Of a DNA stretch of 64,000 bases, positions 11,271 through 21,948 are shown piece after piece. The DNA comes from Hymenopellis radicata. Lineage: Eukaryota; Basidiomycota; Agaricomycetes; Agaricales; Physalacriaceae. The stretch lies in NCBI GenBank assembly GCA_015501595.1, contig JADNRX010000193.1, forward strand, positions 1 to 64,000. The letters run 5' to 3'. Each line of letters opens with the position of its first letter. The first letter of the stretch is position 1. Position numbers and translations under genes: made by a program. The notes under the pieces were generated by a model, which saw only the letters and a list, made by a program, of their open reading frames with translations, was not told where the DNA came from and searched no databases.

Positions 11271-11426
11271 GTCAATGGACCATGTTTATGACTGAAAATA
11301 CATTATAATAGGTACAGACGGTGACAGTAAATAGATTTCAAGACAAACGCGACAAAATGTAAGTATAGTACAGTGCGCTACAGGTACAGACGGTGCGAGC
11401 AAGAAAAACGTAAATATAAAAGTACA

Positions 11427-13951
11427 CTAGACGTCCCTTTTCATCCAGACTCCGGATTCAAAGGCCTTGACGATGGCGTTGGCGCTGGTGTCAGAGACCT
11501 CTGGGTTATCGCTGAAGAGACCGCACGCGCCCCCCTGAATCTCGTTCAAGCAGAAACGAGGTGGGCCGTGTTCTGACGCCATGATGCCAATGTCGATCCG
11601 GACAAAGAGACGGTAGGTGGCGCAAAGCGGACCGCCCACTGCTGCCTCGATGTTGACGAGACGCTGGTATACGCGGGACGCAAAGTGACGGATCTCCGCC
11701 TCAGCTTCGAGGGAAGCCTCTGTAGCTCCGCCAAGCCAACAATTTGAACCGTCTAAAGACGTGTCTTCTGAAGGCACACGGCCATCGAGTAAACTTGGGA
11801 ATACATGGTGAGTAGATTGCATGGTATGAAAAGAGAAGTAGCCCTACGTGATATTGCGAAGCGGAGCGGTTCGTGCCCCGGTGACACGCTCCACAGACCA
11901 AATCTGCGCCTTTTTACGCCCGGGCACAGTATGCAGTGAGTCGATCAAGAGGCCGTTGACGAAGAAGACGCGGACTTCACCAACGCTGATCAACGCATCG
12001 TTGTACGGGACAGCGTGGTACATGGGGAGGAAGGGGTCGCCGATAGCGTTCTTGAGGCGGTCGTACTTCTGCCAAGACTTGCGGAAGAGAGGCGCCTGCG
12101 ACTGTGCTTTGCCAAATCCCTTAGCGGCGGACTTGTGCTGCAGAGCAGTGTCGGGCATGAAGACCTCCACAATCTCGCTCGTAAAGTCACGCTTGATGAC
12201 GTGCATTTTATGCTTGAGCAAGTCCATGCCGCTTTCTTCTGTCTCGATGTACACTGGCGCCTCCGCGTATCCACCGGCGTTCAAGATCTCACGGCCATAG
12301 AGGAAAGTGTTGATGAATTTGCGCGTGGTCAGCGTCAAGGCGCTAGGGTTCGGCCAGAAGAACAAACCACGCGAAACCATCTCCTCAATGCTCTTGAGCG
12401 CGTCCTCGTTGTAAAGTGCGGCGAAAGGGGAAGTCTCGTCACCGCGAGCGGAACGCGGCGCCGTACCATTCAACGACGTGAGGTTGAGAATGACGTCGGC
12501 GGCCTCTATGTCCAACCACAACTGGTCTTCCGGGTCGCGCGCAGTCAAAGAACTGAAGAGAGGACCAGAGGGGACGTATCGAATGTCTACCCCCTTGAGG
12601 TATAAGCGCCGTGTGACCTCGAGCTACATTAGAAGACATCAGTAGGTAAGAGATGTGCGAAGGAACATAAACATACCCATTCGTGCACGTAGTACCGCAC
12701 CATGCCACGACCTTGACTCCCGGCTGAGCCCATAAAGAAGATCATCCTAGACATAAACGGCAATGCGCGAACATAACACTCCCAAGCTAATGCTCTAGGC
12801 TGTGAGAGATCGATGTCGATCGTATTGAAGTACGGCAAGCCAGTATCCGACGAGTTCATCTCTTCTATGACCTTGGGAGCCCACAAGTCCGCCTCGGATT
12901 GAATGGAAAAGACGCCCACGATCATGTTCTTGGGCAGTCTGGCGTGTGGAGGGCGGGGGAATGCCTGCGTGTAACCACCTTCGAGTTCGCGGACCTCATA
13001 GACTGTAGGGATAGGGTCGACGCGTGGGGAAGGAGTGCGGACCACAGACAGACGACCGAGAGATCGCGCGACGTCTTCCTCAGGCGTCCTGTGGATATTA
13101 GACGGACCTGGGGTGGCGTTCCGTTGAGTGCGGCGATGCTGCTGAGGGGGAGGCGTCAACTCGCGAGGATCCTCAGCGGGAGGTGGGGACGGGGAAGGAG
13201 ACGCGCCATGAGCAGGATAGGCGGCGGGAGGATACGCGCCGGGAGGATAGGCGGCGGGAGGATACGCGCCGGGAGGAGGATACGCGCCGGCAGGGGGAGC
13301 ACCACCAGGAGGAGGAGCGCCACCAGGAGGAGGAGCGCCACCAGGAGGAGCATACGGTGGGTACATCGCATAGCCGGGGTAGGGTGCATAGCCATAATAG
13401 GCGGGAGGAACATAGCCGGCAGGGGCGGGAGGAACATAGCCGGCGTATTGAACGAGAGCTTGCACCCTGTTCCATGCCGGAGTAACGGGTACCTGAGGTG
13501 TGGAGATCTGGGGGAAGACAGGAATTTCGTGTTTTACCCATGATTGGTCCTCAGTGATGGCAAAGTGGCCGTCACTGAAGACGGAAGGAGGGTTCGACTG
13601 TAAGGTGTCGACAGCGTCAACCCACGTCTTCCAGATTGGGTGACCCTTCAACTCGGCCAGGAGCTCTAGACGCTTCTGGTTCGATTTGTACTGCGAGTCT
13701 TCGCCGGTAAGTTTGGAATGAACGGATTTAAAAAAGCGTTGGAGGTCGGTGGGCGTGGCGTCTAGCATCGAGACTGATATTTTTCGCTCGTACATGACGC
13801 AGCCCTCGTTGCACCACGCGTGCACGCCGTCCTTGAAATGATTACGGAATTGGCTACGAACATCGATGTACGCGTTCATGGTGGCGCCAGGCGGGTGCGC
13901 ACACGTATGGCCACAGCGACCGAGACCGTGGGTTCCACCGAAAATTCCCAT
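11427..13951 (-). CDS. Unrecognised 805-aa protein with Pro/Gly/Tyr-rich linker
   Basis: Three exons, 12677-13951, 11848-12623, 11427-11793, join in frame (introns 53 and 54 nt). The N-terminal 180 residues look globular, with an SQYKSNQKRLELLAEL helix. They are followed by a low-complexity GYVPPA / PPGGAP / AYPPGAYPP linker (about residues 180-270) and then a large globular part. Near the C terminus, RLFVRIDIGIM followed by CLNEIQGG faintly recalls ATP-grasp metal-site motifs, but this is not enough to assign a function. No signal peptide or membrane segment is seen. It diverges from the plus-strand gene at 14391 across a 440-bp region containing 10-bp repeats. Unlike its neighbours it is frame-intact and has few introns. 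Confidence 0.65.
13185..13440 (-). repeat. Coding low-complexity repeats (GGA/CCT-rich)
   Basis: Imperfect 15-24-bp repeats encode PPGGAPPPGGAP and AYPPGAYPPAAYPP in the linker of the 805-aa protein. Confidence 0.75.
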
Positions 13952-14230
13952 TGCTGAGTGGCGTAGCGTCTCGTGATGGTGGTAAGAGGGAAACAGAACC
14001 GATCGCTGTGGATCGATTCTTATCCGGCAATTTCCGTGCGCATTCGGGCACCTCGGGGATCAGCCAACTTGGCGCGTCTTATAAAATTGATACGTCTAAT
14101 AAAATTGACACGACTGATCCAGCTTCGTCACACATCAGAGCCGATGAATGAACTCCCCGCCCCCAAAAAAAAAAAAAAAATCTTGAGAGCAGTCACGTGA
14201 TCCGGGATTATCCGAAGATAATCATCGATG

Positions 14231-14270
14231 CCGATCCATCCCGATCCATCCCGATCTGTGCCGATCTGAT
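14231..14270. repeat. 10-bp iteron-like array 2
   Basis: Four consecutive 10-bp units: CCGATCCATC twice, CCGATCTGTG, CCGATCTGAT. On the minus strand each contains GATCGG, the core of the other arrays. It sits in the divergent promoter region between the genes starting at 13951 and 14391. A 16-A run lies nearby at 14165-14180. Confidence 0.65.
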
Positions 14271-14390
14271 TCGGGCGATTACGGACCGAGTCGTTTTGTC
14301 TTGTAGACTGTGACCACGCTGCAAGGTACGCGTGGAAAGGTATGGGTCCTTGACGGTGTTCATGTTCTAAATTTGCTTTTTAGGTTTTTC

Positions 14391-15253
14391 ATGTCTTCTC
14401 GATCGACTCGCGCTAAGGGCGCTACCCGCCATTCCACCCGTCGTCCCAAGCTCCGTGGCCGTAGCGTCGCGTCGTACGACGACCCTTCTGGTAAGTTTTC
14501 TTCGTGTTTTTTTGTTTCTTACAATAACTTGGACGCAGATGTACACCCACGGTGGACGGACAAGCCAAACCGCTTCGAGCTCGAAGCGAGCGCCATTTTG
14601 GAGCGCGACGGCGGTCTTGAGGCCTACATCAAGAACTACGAGGTGTCCCCGAGCCCCGCACTACTTCCGCAGTACGTCGATCGCCCCCCCAATGCGCGCT
14701 GGCGTAACGCCCCGATTCCGCCGATGCTCGCGTTCACCGAGAACGCCGTCAATCAGGCGATAGAGCTGAGTTTTGACGAAGGCGGCCTGAATCTCGCGAA
14801 GACCTTCGAGAGGACAGGTGTCCATGTGAACGCCAGCGACCGCTATGTCGACTGGCTGGATACAGAGGCGGCGCGGCACGGCTCCTTGGAGTTCATGTTA
14901 CCTCAACGTATGTGTTATTGTATTTTTTGTTAATCATTCTGACGCTTCTTCAGATCCGGATTGGCGATACAAGCCGACTCCCTACGGCGACGAGGAGCAG
15001 CCGATGGACATCGACGACACAGAGGGCGACGCTGGTGGAGCTGGGGAAGAGTCGGGGGCGGGGCAGGAGGAGGACGACGATGAGGAGGAGGAGATAATCA
15101 TCCGTCCTCGGAGACGCACGAGAGGCAGAGAAGGTGAGTAATTTTCTGTGTGCCCTTCAGTGCGAGTTCTAACGCCTATGTTAAGTCGTGTACGAAGACG
15201 AACGAGAAGAAGATGGACAAGACGGACGCCTCAAAAGGCTGCGCCATAAGTAG
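14391..15253 (+). CDS. Small acidic-tailed protein, function unknown
   Basis: Exons 14391-14490, 14539-14907, 14954-15133, 15186-15253 join in frame. The N terminus is basic (SSRSTRAKGATRHSTRRPKLRG), the middle is globular with an aromatic W-R motif (WRNAPIPPMLAF), and the C terminus is an acidic run (QEEDDDEEEEIIIR) followed by RPRRRTRGRE and RLKRLRHK. That arrangement suggests a nuclear protein binding nucleic acid or histones, but no family is recognised. The start is the first ATG after a T-rich stretch. Confidence 0.6.
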
Positions 15254-15336
15254 TACTCTTACATGTATTGTGTGCTGAATTTGTTATGTCTTTTCTTCCC
15301 TGTAAGCGTCGAGCCCGGAAGTCGTTCATGTATTTT

Positions 15337-15350
15337 GAGACCTGGGTCAC
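15337..15350. repeat. Degenerate palindrome, copy 6
   Basis: GAGACCTGGGTCAC with TTTT before it and ATTTTCCC after it. The flanks match the intronic copy at 18585 very closely. Intergenic, just after the 14391 gene. Confidence 0.7.
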
Positions 15351-15453
15351 ATTTTCCCGGCAGCGGTCTGAGCAAGGATTGAACCCTAGGCCTCCTGGGA
15401 CACGCTCTTTATAAAGCGATCGATCACTTTTTCACTCTTGACTTCTTACCACC

Positions 15454-15615
15454 ATGTGCTTCCGACGGTCCTTGCATGGACGCCCGCGTGACGACAACGG
15501 CGCTCCTCTCGTGCATTGTACTGCCCTTCGGCTCTGCTTGGGACCGACTAGCGAGGAGTGCACGCCTCGTCAGTCCTTGATCATGCATCTGATGGGTGGG
15601 GATATAGCAGTTTAG
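15454..15615 (+). CDS. Possible 53-aa small ORF
   Basis: It starts in a good context (ACCACCATGT), 38 bp after a TATA-like TTTATAAAG at 15408-15416. Five cysteines are scattered along the peptide. No family is recognised and there is no independent support, so chance is possible. Confidence 0.25.
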   Translation: MCFRRSLHGRPRDDNGAPLVHCTALRLCLGPTSEECTPRQSLIMHLMGGDIAV

Positions 15616-16110
15616 GAACCTTTGTTCCGCTTTAAGGGCTCGCTATTTCATGCCGCTTGGTAGACGCTACTGGGACGTCGTCCATTTTGTTGCTATTCCG
15701 GGGGGAAACTCATGCTCGTTGGTGTTACTGTCATAGTACGTTGTTTCATCTCGGCTTGTCTTGAACTGACTGTGTCACAGTGCCATGTTCTCATTTGGTC
15801 GCTGTCTTGGACTAGGAGCCGTTTTTTGGTGCGCCTGGATGTCTTATCGTGCACGAAGCTAACCCGAATCCTAGGTGTGGACAGTCGTTTGGCGTAGGGA
15901 CGGCGCGATGGGCACAGAAGCGGGGAAAGATGGTGGATTGATCACCCACCCTCTTTTCCCGCCTCTGCTGGGGTATATGTTGGTGTATGGCGTGTTTTTT
16001 GTATGGCAGTGACTTGTAATTATCGCGATTCTGGAGTGTGTTGAGTGAGATCTTGGGTGCGTGAGAAAGGTCACGTGATTTTGGTTCGAGTGGTTGGATT
16101 GTGTTCGGCA

Positions 16111-16160
16111 CCGATCGGCATAGATCGGCATAGATCGGCATAGATCGGCATTGGCCGGCA
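16111..16160 (+). repeat. 10-bp iteron-like array 3
   Basis: CCGATCGGCA, three copies of TAGATCGGCA, then TTGGCCGGCA, ending in GGCATCGTCA as array 1 does. It ends 62 bp before the ATG of the oxygenase-like gene, a promoter position. Confidence 0.8.
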
Positions 16161-16222
16161 TCGTCAGGGACAGCCTGTTTCGGTCCGGTTTTTTTTTTGC
16201 CTTTCTCCTTTTTACGTCCATC

Positions 16223-17808
16223 ATGGCGAAAATGAACGCTCCGGTGTGTACACTTCCCTCACGACTCGTCCACCCAACCTAAGCGTGATGTTTAGCTACT
16301 GAAGCACAAGGAGGCTGTGAAGAAGCGACGAAACGCTGTAGTCCGCGGATCTCTACGCGTCAAGATACGGAGGAAAATTGCGGCCAAGGGATCAGAACCT
16401 GTACGTCATACTCTGACCAGAATTCACACCAGCTAACTTTTGGTAGCTCGAGGAGCCCGTGGTCTACGATTCTCACGATCGGCGGTACCTGTTGCGGTGC
16501 TGCCGCCCCCCACTCCCTCTTCTTCAGCCCGACAACAACTACAAGAAGCTCCAAGCTAACGCGGAAACCTACGTCAAAACCCTCATCAAAAACATCCACG
16601 AGTTCGCCATCGAGGTGAAGACGGACTGCACGCTGGCCGAGCACAGCCGTCAGGCGGACGACTACATGAAGGCCGGCCCTACCCACCGTTCCGATATTCT
16701 CACTGAAGCAGACACCGTCGCTGACAAGATCTTTGCGCACATGCCCGTGATCCCGTTCACGACCATGGTGAAATCTTCCGACAATCAGCTCATGTTCCTC
16801 TTTGTTGGTCTTCGTCCCGACAAGAAACGGAAGTTGACGCTGGAGAAATTCTCCAAGTGTCATACGATCACCGCGAAGTACGTCGCGAGATCTCAAAACA
16901 GGTACTATTCCGATAGACTACCGGTAAGTCATGTTTTTTTTTTCTGTTTAATCTTCTGATTCTTGAGCGTCTTAGGCTCGGGACGTTCAACGTCTCTGGA
17001 TCGCGATGCAGAGCTTCGCCGCTGTCGTCCCGCCTGAACCGATGCCTAAGGAAAGCAAGCGCCACCGTGACGACTGGTCGCTGTTCTCTTCTCACATCTA
17101 CAAGGACTTGGTCGATAAAGCGGAGTGGCGAGCGGTTTATCATATAATGCATTGTTGGTCGCAAAAGGGTCACGCCAAGGCCTCCACGGTATGTTCTATT
17201 CAACTGGGTCATCCCGCACCGCTCATCTTACTTGGAAGCCGATGACACCGTCCGGCGCTAGTAGTGCAACTACCCATGTTGCTCAAGTCGCGTTCATTGA
17301 GCGTACACAGGTTGTCACGAGTATTGCAAGCGCACTGTACCAGGAGTTCTGGAAAAAGGAGTACACGGGAGCGCTCAAGACGTTCAAGGCCGGCCGGTTT
17401 TTTTCAGAGGACCGTGGACCGTGGCTGGGTCGTGCGTTAGGCTACAAGGTGCCCACTACGACTCATCCCGACGAGGGCGATACAGGCCCAACGTTCCTCA
17501 CCTGCGCCGGAAGTTTCAATGGAGGACACCTTCAGTTTCACGAGCTAAGGATACAATTCGGTTATCAGCCTGGGGACATGACCCTGGGTTACTTTGGTCG
17601 CTTTTTCCACAGGGTGTCCGCGTGGTCCGGAACGAAGCCAGTGGAGAATTCGGCGGCGGCGCAGGCGATGAAGCGGTACAACCTAACCCCGGGGCGGATG
17701 TTTTTGGTCTTGTTCAACAAGGCCGAGACTGCCGCTCGTCTTGATAAGAAGTCCAACGATTGGGGAAGGCAAACCTGTTTTGGCCTTCAACAGTTTGCGT
17801 CATCTTAG
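16223..17808 (+). CDS. 2OG-Fe(II) oxygenase-like protein, possibly TET/JBP type
   Basis: Exons 16223-16243, 16296-16400, 16447-16923, 16976-17808. The C-terminal half has double-stranded beta-helix hallmarks: THPD as candidate H-x-D iron ligands, GSFNGGHLQFHEL (the GG-x-L-x-F strand), then YQPGDMTLGYFGRFFHRVSAWSG, where FFHRV gives the distal histidine. This arrangement is typical of 2-oxoglutarate dioxygenases. The basidiomycete TET/JBP branch, often carried by DNA transposons, is the best guess, which would make it a DNA-base oxidase. The N-terminal half is unassigned, with a basic start. The last exon changes frame between about 17160 and 17200; the total length is one base short of a multiple of three, so one base seems missing near ACGGTATGTTC. 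It could be another DSBH enzyme. Confidence 0.5.
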
Positions 17809-18023
17809 TTGGTAGTAGTTTTTGGCCGTAATAACTCCGAGACGTAGACTTGGTTCCATGTGTGAAGTCCTCAGCGTGCCTTGTGCCAAACAAGTACAAC
17901 ACCGATTCATCGGACCATCTGCGCGGCCCGGAAGACGTACCCCTTCGCTTGGCGGCGGCCCACGGAGCGCTACGCGGATAGATCTTTATTTAGAATGTGC
18001 GAATTTGACATTGAAACTGCCAC

Positions 18024-18030
18024 TATAAAA
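18024..18030 (+). promoter_or_regulatory. TATA box of the second ParB-like gene
   Basis: TATAAAA lies 43 bp before ATG 18073, which supports that start for the micro-exon gene. Confidence 0.5.
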
Positions 18031-18072
18031 AGTTGGAAATGCGCCTAACGCTTCTTTGCAGCTCCCTTCTAC

Positions 18073-21000
18073 ATGGGCAAGAAGATCACTGCACAGGTGC
18101 GTACATTCTCATACTCCGCCGTCGTTTATGCTGATTGCTTTGGTAGAGTATCGATACAGTGCTGGTGCCTCCGACCTCGGTATGTTGTTTACCGTCTAAT
18201 AGATGAGCGACTCATACTGTTCAAGGATATCGAGCAAGCGCCTAGGGAAATGGACGAACGGCTTAAGAAAACGAAATCAGTACGTTTTTGCTTTGTCTGC
18301 CCACACATTAGTTGACACCGACAGAACGCAACAAAGGCGACGCCGGCTGTACGTCCCCTTTTGTCTTGACTGCCAATTTCATACTCACCATCGCAACAGG
18401 AGAGAGCGACGCATCGCAACAATCGGACAAAGGATATCAAACAGGAGCCAGTGCGTAGTCTCATGTATCTATGGGGTACAGCTGACGGTGCGAACAGAAG
18501 GACCCGAATCTTGCGTTATTGGAGAAGAGGGATAAGCTGACAGCGGGGAGGAAGTCTGCTACGGTGAGTCCTATTTGGTATTTTGAGACCTGGGTGACAT
18601 TTTCCCCCAGGCTGCAAACAGAAACAAACGGCGACGCTCTCCCGAACGCTCTGCCAGCATTGCTCCGGATAGTGTACGTCGCCTGAATGCTATCAAGGAT
18701 ATAGACTGATGTTCGCATCTATAGGAACCGGAATATATTCAGGTTACGGATTCCGAAGACGAGGCGCCTCCGGCTGCTAAGAAAGTGAAGACCGAGGACG
18801 GCGGCAAGGTATGCAGGCTACCATACGCAATCTAAAACGGCACTGACCGTTTTATCATTAGGCGGCTGCGAGAAACGCACCGGAGTCAGCGTCGACAAGC
18901 AAAGCTACGGGTAGCAAAAAGGTCAGTTGCATCGTCAGAGTGAATTTTGTCACCCGGGGTGACATTTTTACAGCCAAGGAAGGCGCCTGCTAAGCGGGCC
19001 GCGTTGATGAAAAATGTACGCATCGTTGTCTTGATCGCCTAGGGGAACTGTACTAAGACTTGACTAGTTCGAAGCGTCGGTGGACGACCTTAAAAAGTTT
19101 GAGCAGTCTGTTCGACTTGGAGAGGCGAAACGACGTGTGGAAAAAAAACTGTTGGGTTATGCCCTGCTACCTCTGCTTGAGAGGCCTGGCGCACCGGGGC
19201 TCACTGCCGGAGCGATCAATGGCAGAAAGGTGAACGACAGCCAGGTCAAGGCCATGTTCGAGAGCACCAGCAACGGTTTGGCAATCTACAGCGACCTCCC
19301 CGAATACGCCCTCTCCGTGGCTGTCTGTCGCGAGGATATCGACGAGACGAGCCTCACTATGTCGTTGATGGGCGAGTTCGACACTGTCGAGTGGAAGAGC
19401 GGCGCGGACAAGAGCGAAATGTTCCTCCTCAACGGGTCTCATCGCATGTCGATGGCAACCGACTTTGCTTTGCCTCACTTTACCAAGATGCTAGACGTTA
19501 TGGATGCAAAGATCAAGGCGGGAGGAGACGGCGTGAAGGGAGTGAAGCAACAGAGAAAAGAGGTGCTGAAGGCTCAAAAGCGCACTGAGTCGTGGCTCGT
19601 CAAGTTTTACTCTCTAGGTATGGTGTTTCGTACTACCGCTCGCTCTGGCTAATATCTTATAGATGCGATCAATGAAGAAAAGGATGCGCAAGATCTGCTA
19701 CTGTGCTTAGTGTCGAACAAACGCGATTTAACTGTTGACGAGAAGGGTGGCAGCTTGCTGTGGACCATCATCAAGCAAATGAACTCGCTCCCAAGCGATG
19801 CGACGGAGCGCCAGTGGGTCGCAAGGTTGACGTTGTTGGTGAGCCACCTGGTTGGGGAGGCGCGCAATAAGATTCGACTTCGCAATATCTTTTCCAATGA
19901 GCATCTGATCCGAGCTCTCATACCCTTGGCCAAAAGCGTTCATTTTAAACCGACGTGGGCACCGGAAAAGAAGCTTCAGCTCGTTGCCCTACACACCGAT
20001 GTGGTACGTCTTATTTCCATACGCGTAGTCCATTGGCTGAGACTGCACTTAGATATTTGCCGCGTTTGTCAAAACAGCGTTGCTACACACCTACCTCCTT
20101 GAGGCGTGCGGCACACTTGCAATGGCCCCCAGCAAAGACTTTTCCAAACTTTCGAGCTCCCGCGCGAATCGCGCCCTTCGCAGGTTGGCATCTAGCCTCT
20201 CCCTCGAGATCGCAAACACCGGAGGGACACAGCCCCCTGCTCCTATTCTAGAGATCATGGACGACGCATTTACAGAGAAGCTACTCCCCTACTTTGCTAC
20301 CCATTTCGGAGCGGCTGCCGGTTCAAAATTGGCCGGACAGTGGGAGGTGGCCCATACAGCGTACCGTGCCAAGATCGTGTCCGGCGTAGCCGCATACGCG
20401 AAGGATCAGGACTCTCCTTACGATTCGATAAGCGACATTTTGTTCTACATTTTCGACACCGACCTCCTGGCCAAACTAGGCCGTTCGTATGTCAAGACCG
20501 GAACAGCTTGGCCGTTTCCAACGGTTTCAGTTCTCGCCGCCTTTGTCGATATCTGCACGCCTTCAACGGCGACGGTCAATCACTTCAAAGATCTGATGCG
20601 CTTGGTATGTTAGCCTTATTACGCTGCTAGATCACGACTTAATAGACGTCTAGGTCATGGGAATGCTCGACTTTCACGCCTGTTCGGGATCGGAGGGAAA
20701 ATTTGGGTCCGGTGGTACGCAAGCCATGCACTACGCTGCCTACCATCAGTTCCACGCCTTTCCGGAGCGACTGGCCGCCATGTATCTGGAACTTCGTCCA
20801 CGCGGATGGCAGGAAGCACTAGATCTGATGCCCGAGCTCGCTCCGATGTATCCGTTGTGGAAGAGAAAGTCGTCGTCGTCGAAAAAGGTAGATGACGCCC
20901 CGCCGGTGTGGATGCAGATGGGCGCCAACGCTGAACAGTATGCTGCTTTCGAGACGCTCATTATAGAGCACCTTCGCGAAGCTCGAGGCATCCAGACACG

Positions 21001-21896
21001 TCTACAGCTACCGGACTTGGAAGACGAGGAGGTGACCGCCCTAGGACCTCTAACGACGTATTTCGCTTGCGTCCAGTCGATGCTGGAAACCACCAGCTAC
21101 GACTGGCACATTGTGGCAACTACGACTACACGCGGGACGGATCAATGCTGGACGCTTTACAATGCCATTCTACACGCCCTGAGTCGCCGTCCTTTCATCG
21201 AGCGTCTCTTGGAGGAGCCGCTGTTTTCAGAACTCCGTCATCGCCTGTTCGGCCTCTCTTCCCACCGCTCCCAACGCGCTACTTCACCGGCAGAGGGACA
21301 AAGTCAGGAGGATGCCTCATCACAGCTTCCAGATAGCGACGAGACGGTGGTGGCCGTATACGACTGCGGTTGGGACCATCTGGAACATGGCGATCCCGCC
21401 GCATTTATGGACTTGGACACAACGAAGATTACCTCGGCACGCCGCATCAAGTATGAAATGCGCAACTTTGTTCGCTTTGCCACTGCATTCGACAATCTTC
21501 TAACCGAACATTCTATTCACGGACGCGCTGATGGGCGTTTGGTATCAGAAGCGCTGAACAACGCTCGTAAAGATGTCCTGGCGGTTCGTCATCTTTTTCT
21601 TTGCTCGATTGAGATTGCTGAATGATGGCCAGGAAATGTATCTGGGCTACGGCAAAAAGGCTGCGATTCTTGACGAGGCATGCGAAGACGCCCCGATGGA
21701 TATGGATAAGGCATGGGCGCTTTTACGTCTGGACTCGGTTGAAGGTGTCACGAAGAATCTGCCCACGATACAGCCATCCAAGGTAAATCAGTACTTTGAC
21801 GAATATGCTAAGAGGATGATGGAAGACGATGATGACGACGAGAGCGATTCGGAGAGCATGGACGTTGACGGCGATGAAGATGAAGATGGCAAGTAG
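18073..21896 (+). CDS. ParB/sulfiredoxin-like large protein (paralogue 2)
   Basis: Fifteen-exon model, 1044 aa: 18073-18096, 18147-18158, 18208-18279, 18325-18348, 18400-18450, 18498-18563, 18611-18673, 18725-18808, 18862-18921, 18974-19015, 19068-19617, 19663-20003, 20053-20604, 20654-21583, 21633-21896. The frame is intact throughout. The N-terminal 166 residues are highly basic and disordered (KRRRSPERS, KKVKTEDGGK, PRKAPAKRAA), encoded by ten exons of 12-84 nt separated by phase-0 introns of 45-53 nt. A ParB/sulfiredoxin-like region follows: NGRKVNDSQVKAMFES, then FLLNGSHRMSMA. The C terminus is acidic (EDDDDDESDSES). It is homologous to the minus-strand gene 1426-4609 and shares its phase-1 intron after FYSL. 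Nuclear, DNA-associated function is inferred. The exact borders of exons 2-3 are the least certain. Confidence 0.65.
18585..18598. repeat. Palindrome copy 7, inside an intron
   Basis: GAGACCTGGGTGAC with TTTT before it and ATTTTCCCCCAG after it. It forms the 3' half of the 47-nt intron 18564-18610 and supplies its pyrimidine tract and acceptor. Confidence 0.8.
18949..18963. repeat. Palindrome copy 8, inside an intron
   Basis: GTCACCCGGGGTGAC with ATTTT before and ATTTTTACAG after it, inside the 52-nt intron 18922-18973. The acceptor AG follows directly. Confidence 0.85.
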
Positions 21897-21948
21897 TTAG
21901 AGCATTCTTTCTGTATATGTTCGTACTCATATATCGATATCGTCTAAA

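Larger units (their letters stand above)
10676..11426. other. Intergenic region between recombinase-helicase and 805-aa gene
   Basis: It holds the direct repeats, the tRNA-like element, a half palindrome and the first 10-bp array. No protein-coding gene is evident. Confidence 0.6.
15254..16110. other. Intergenic, apart from the small ORF and palindrome
   Basis: No larger gene is supported. A T-rich and promoter-like composition leads into the array at 16111. Confidence 0.5.

Noticed and set aside
13156..13543. Leucine-rich, arginine-rich and serine-rich frames over the Pro/Gly linker
   Set aside because: Shadow frames of GGA/CCT-rich coding repeats in the 805-aa gene.
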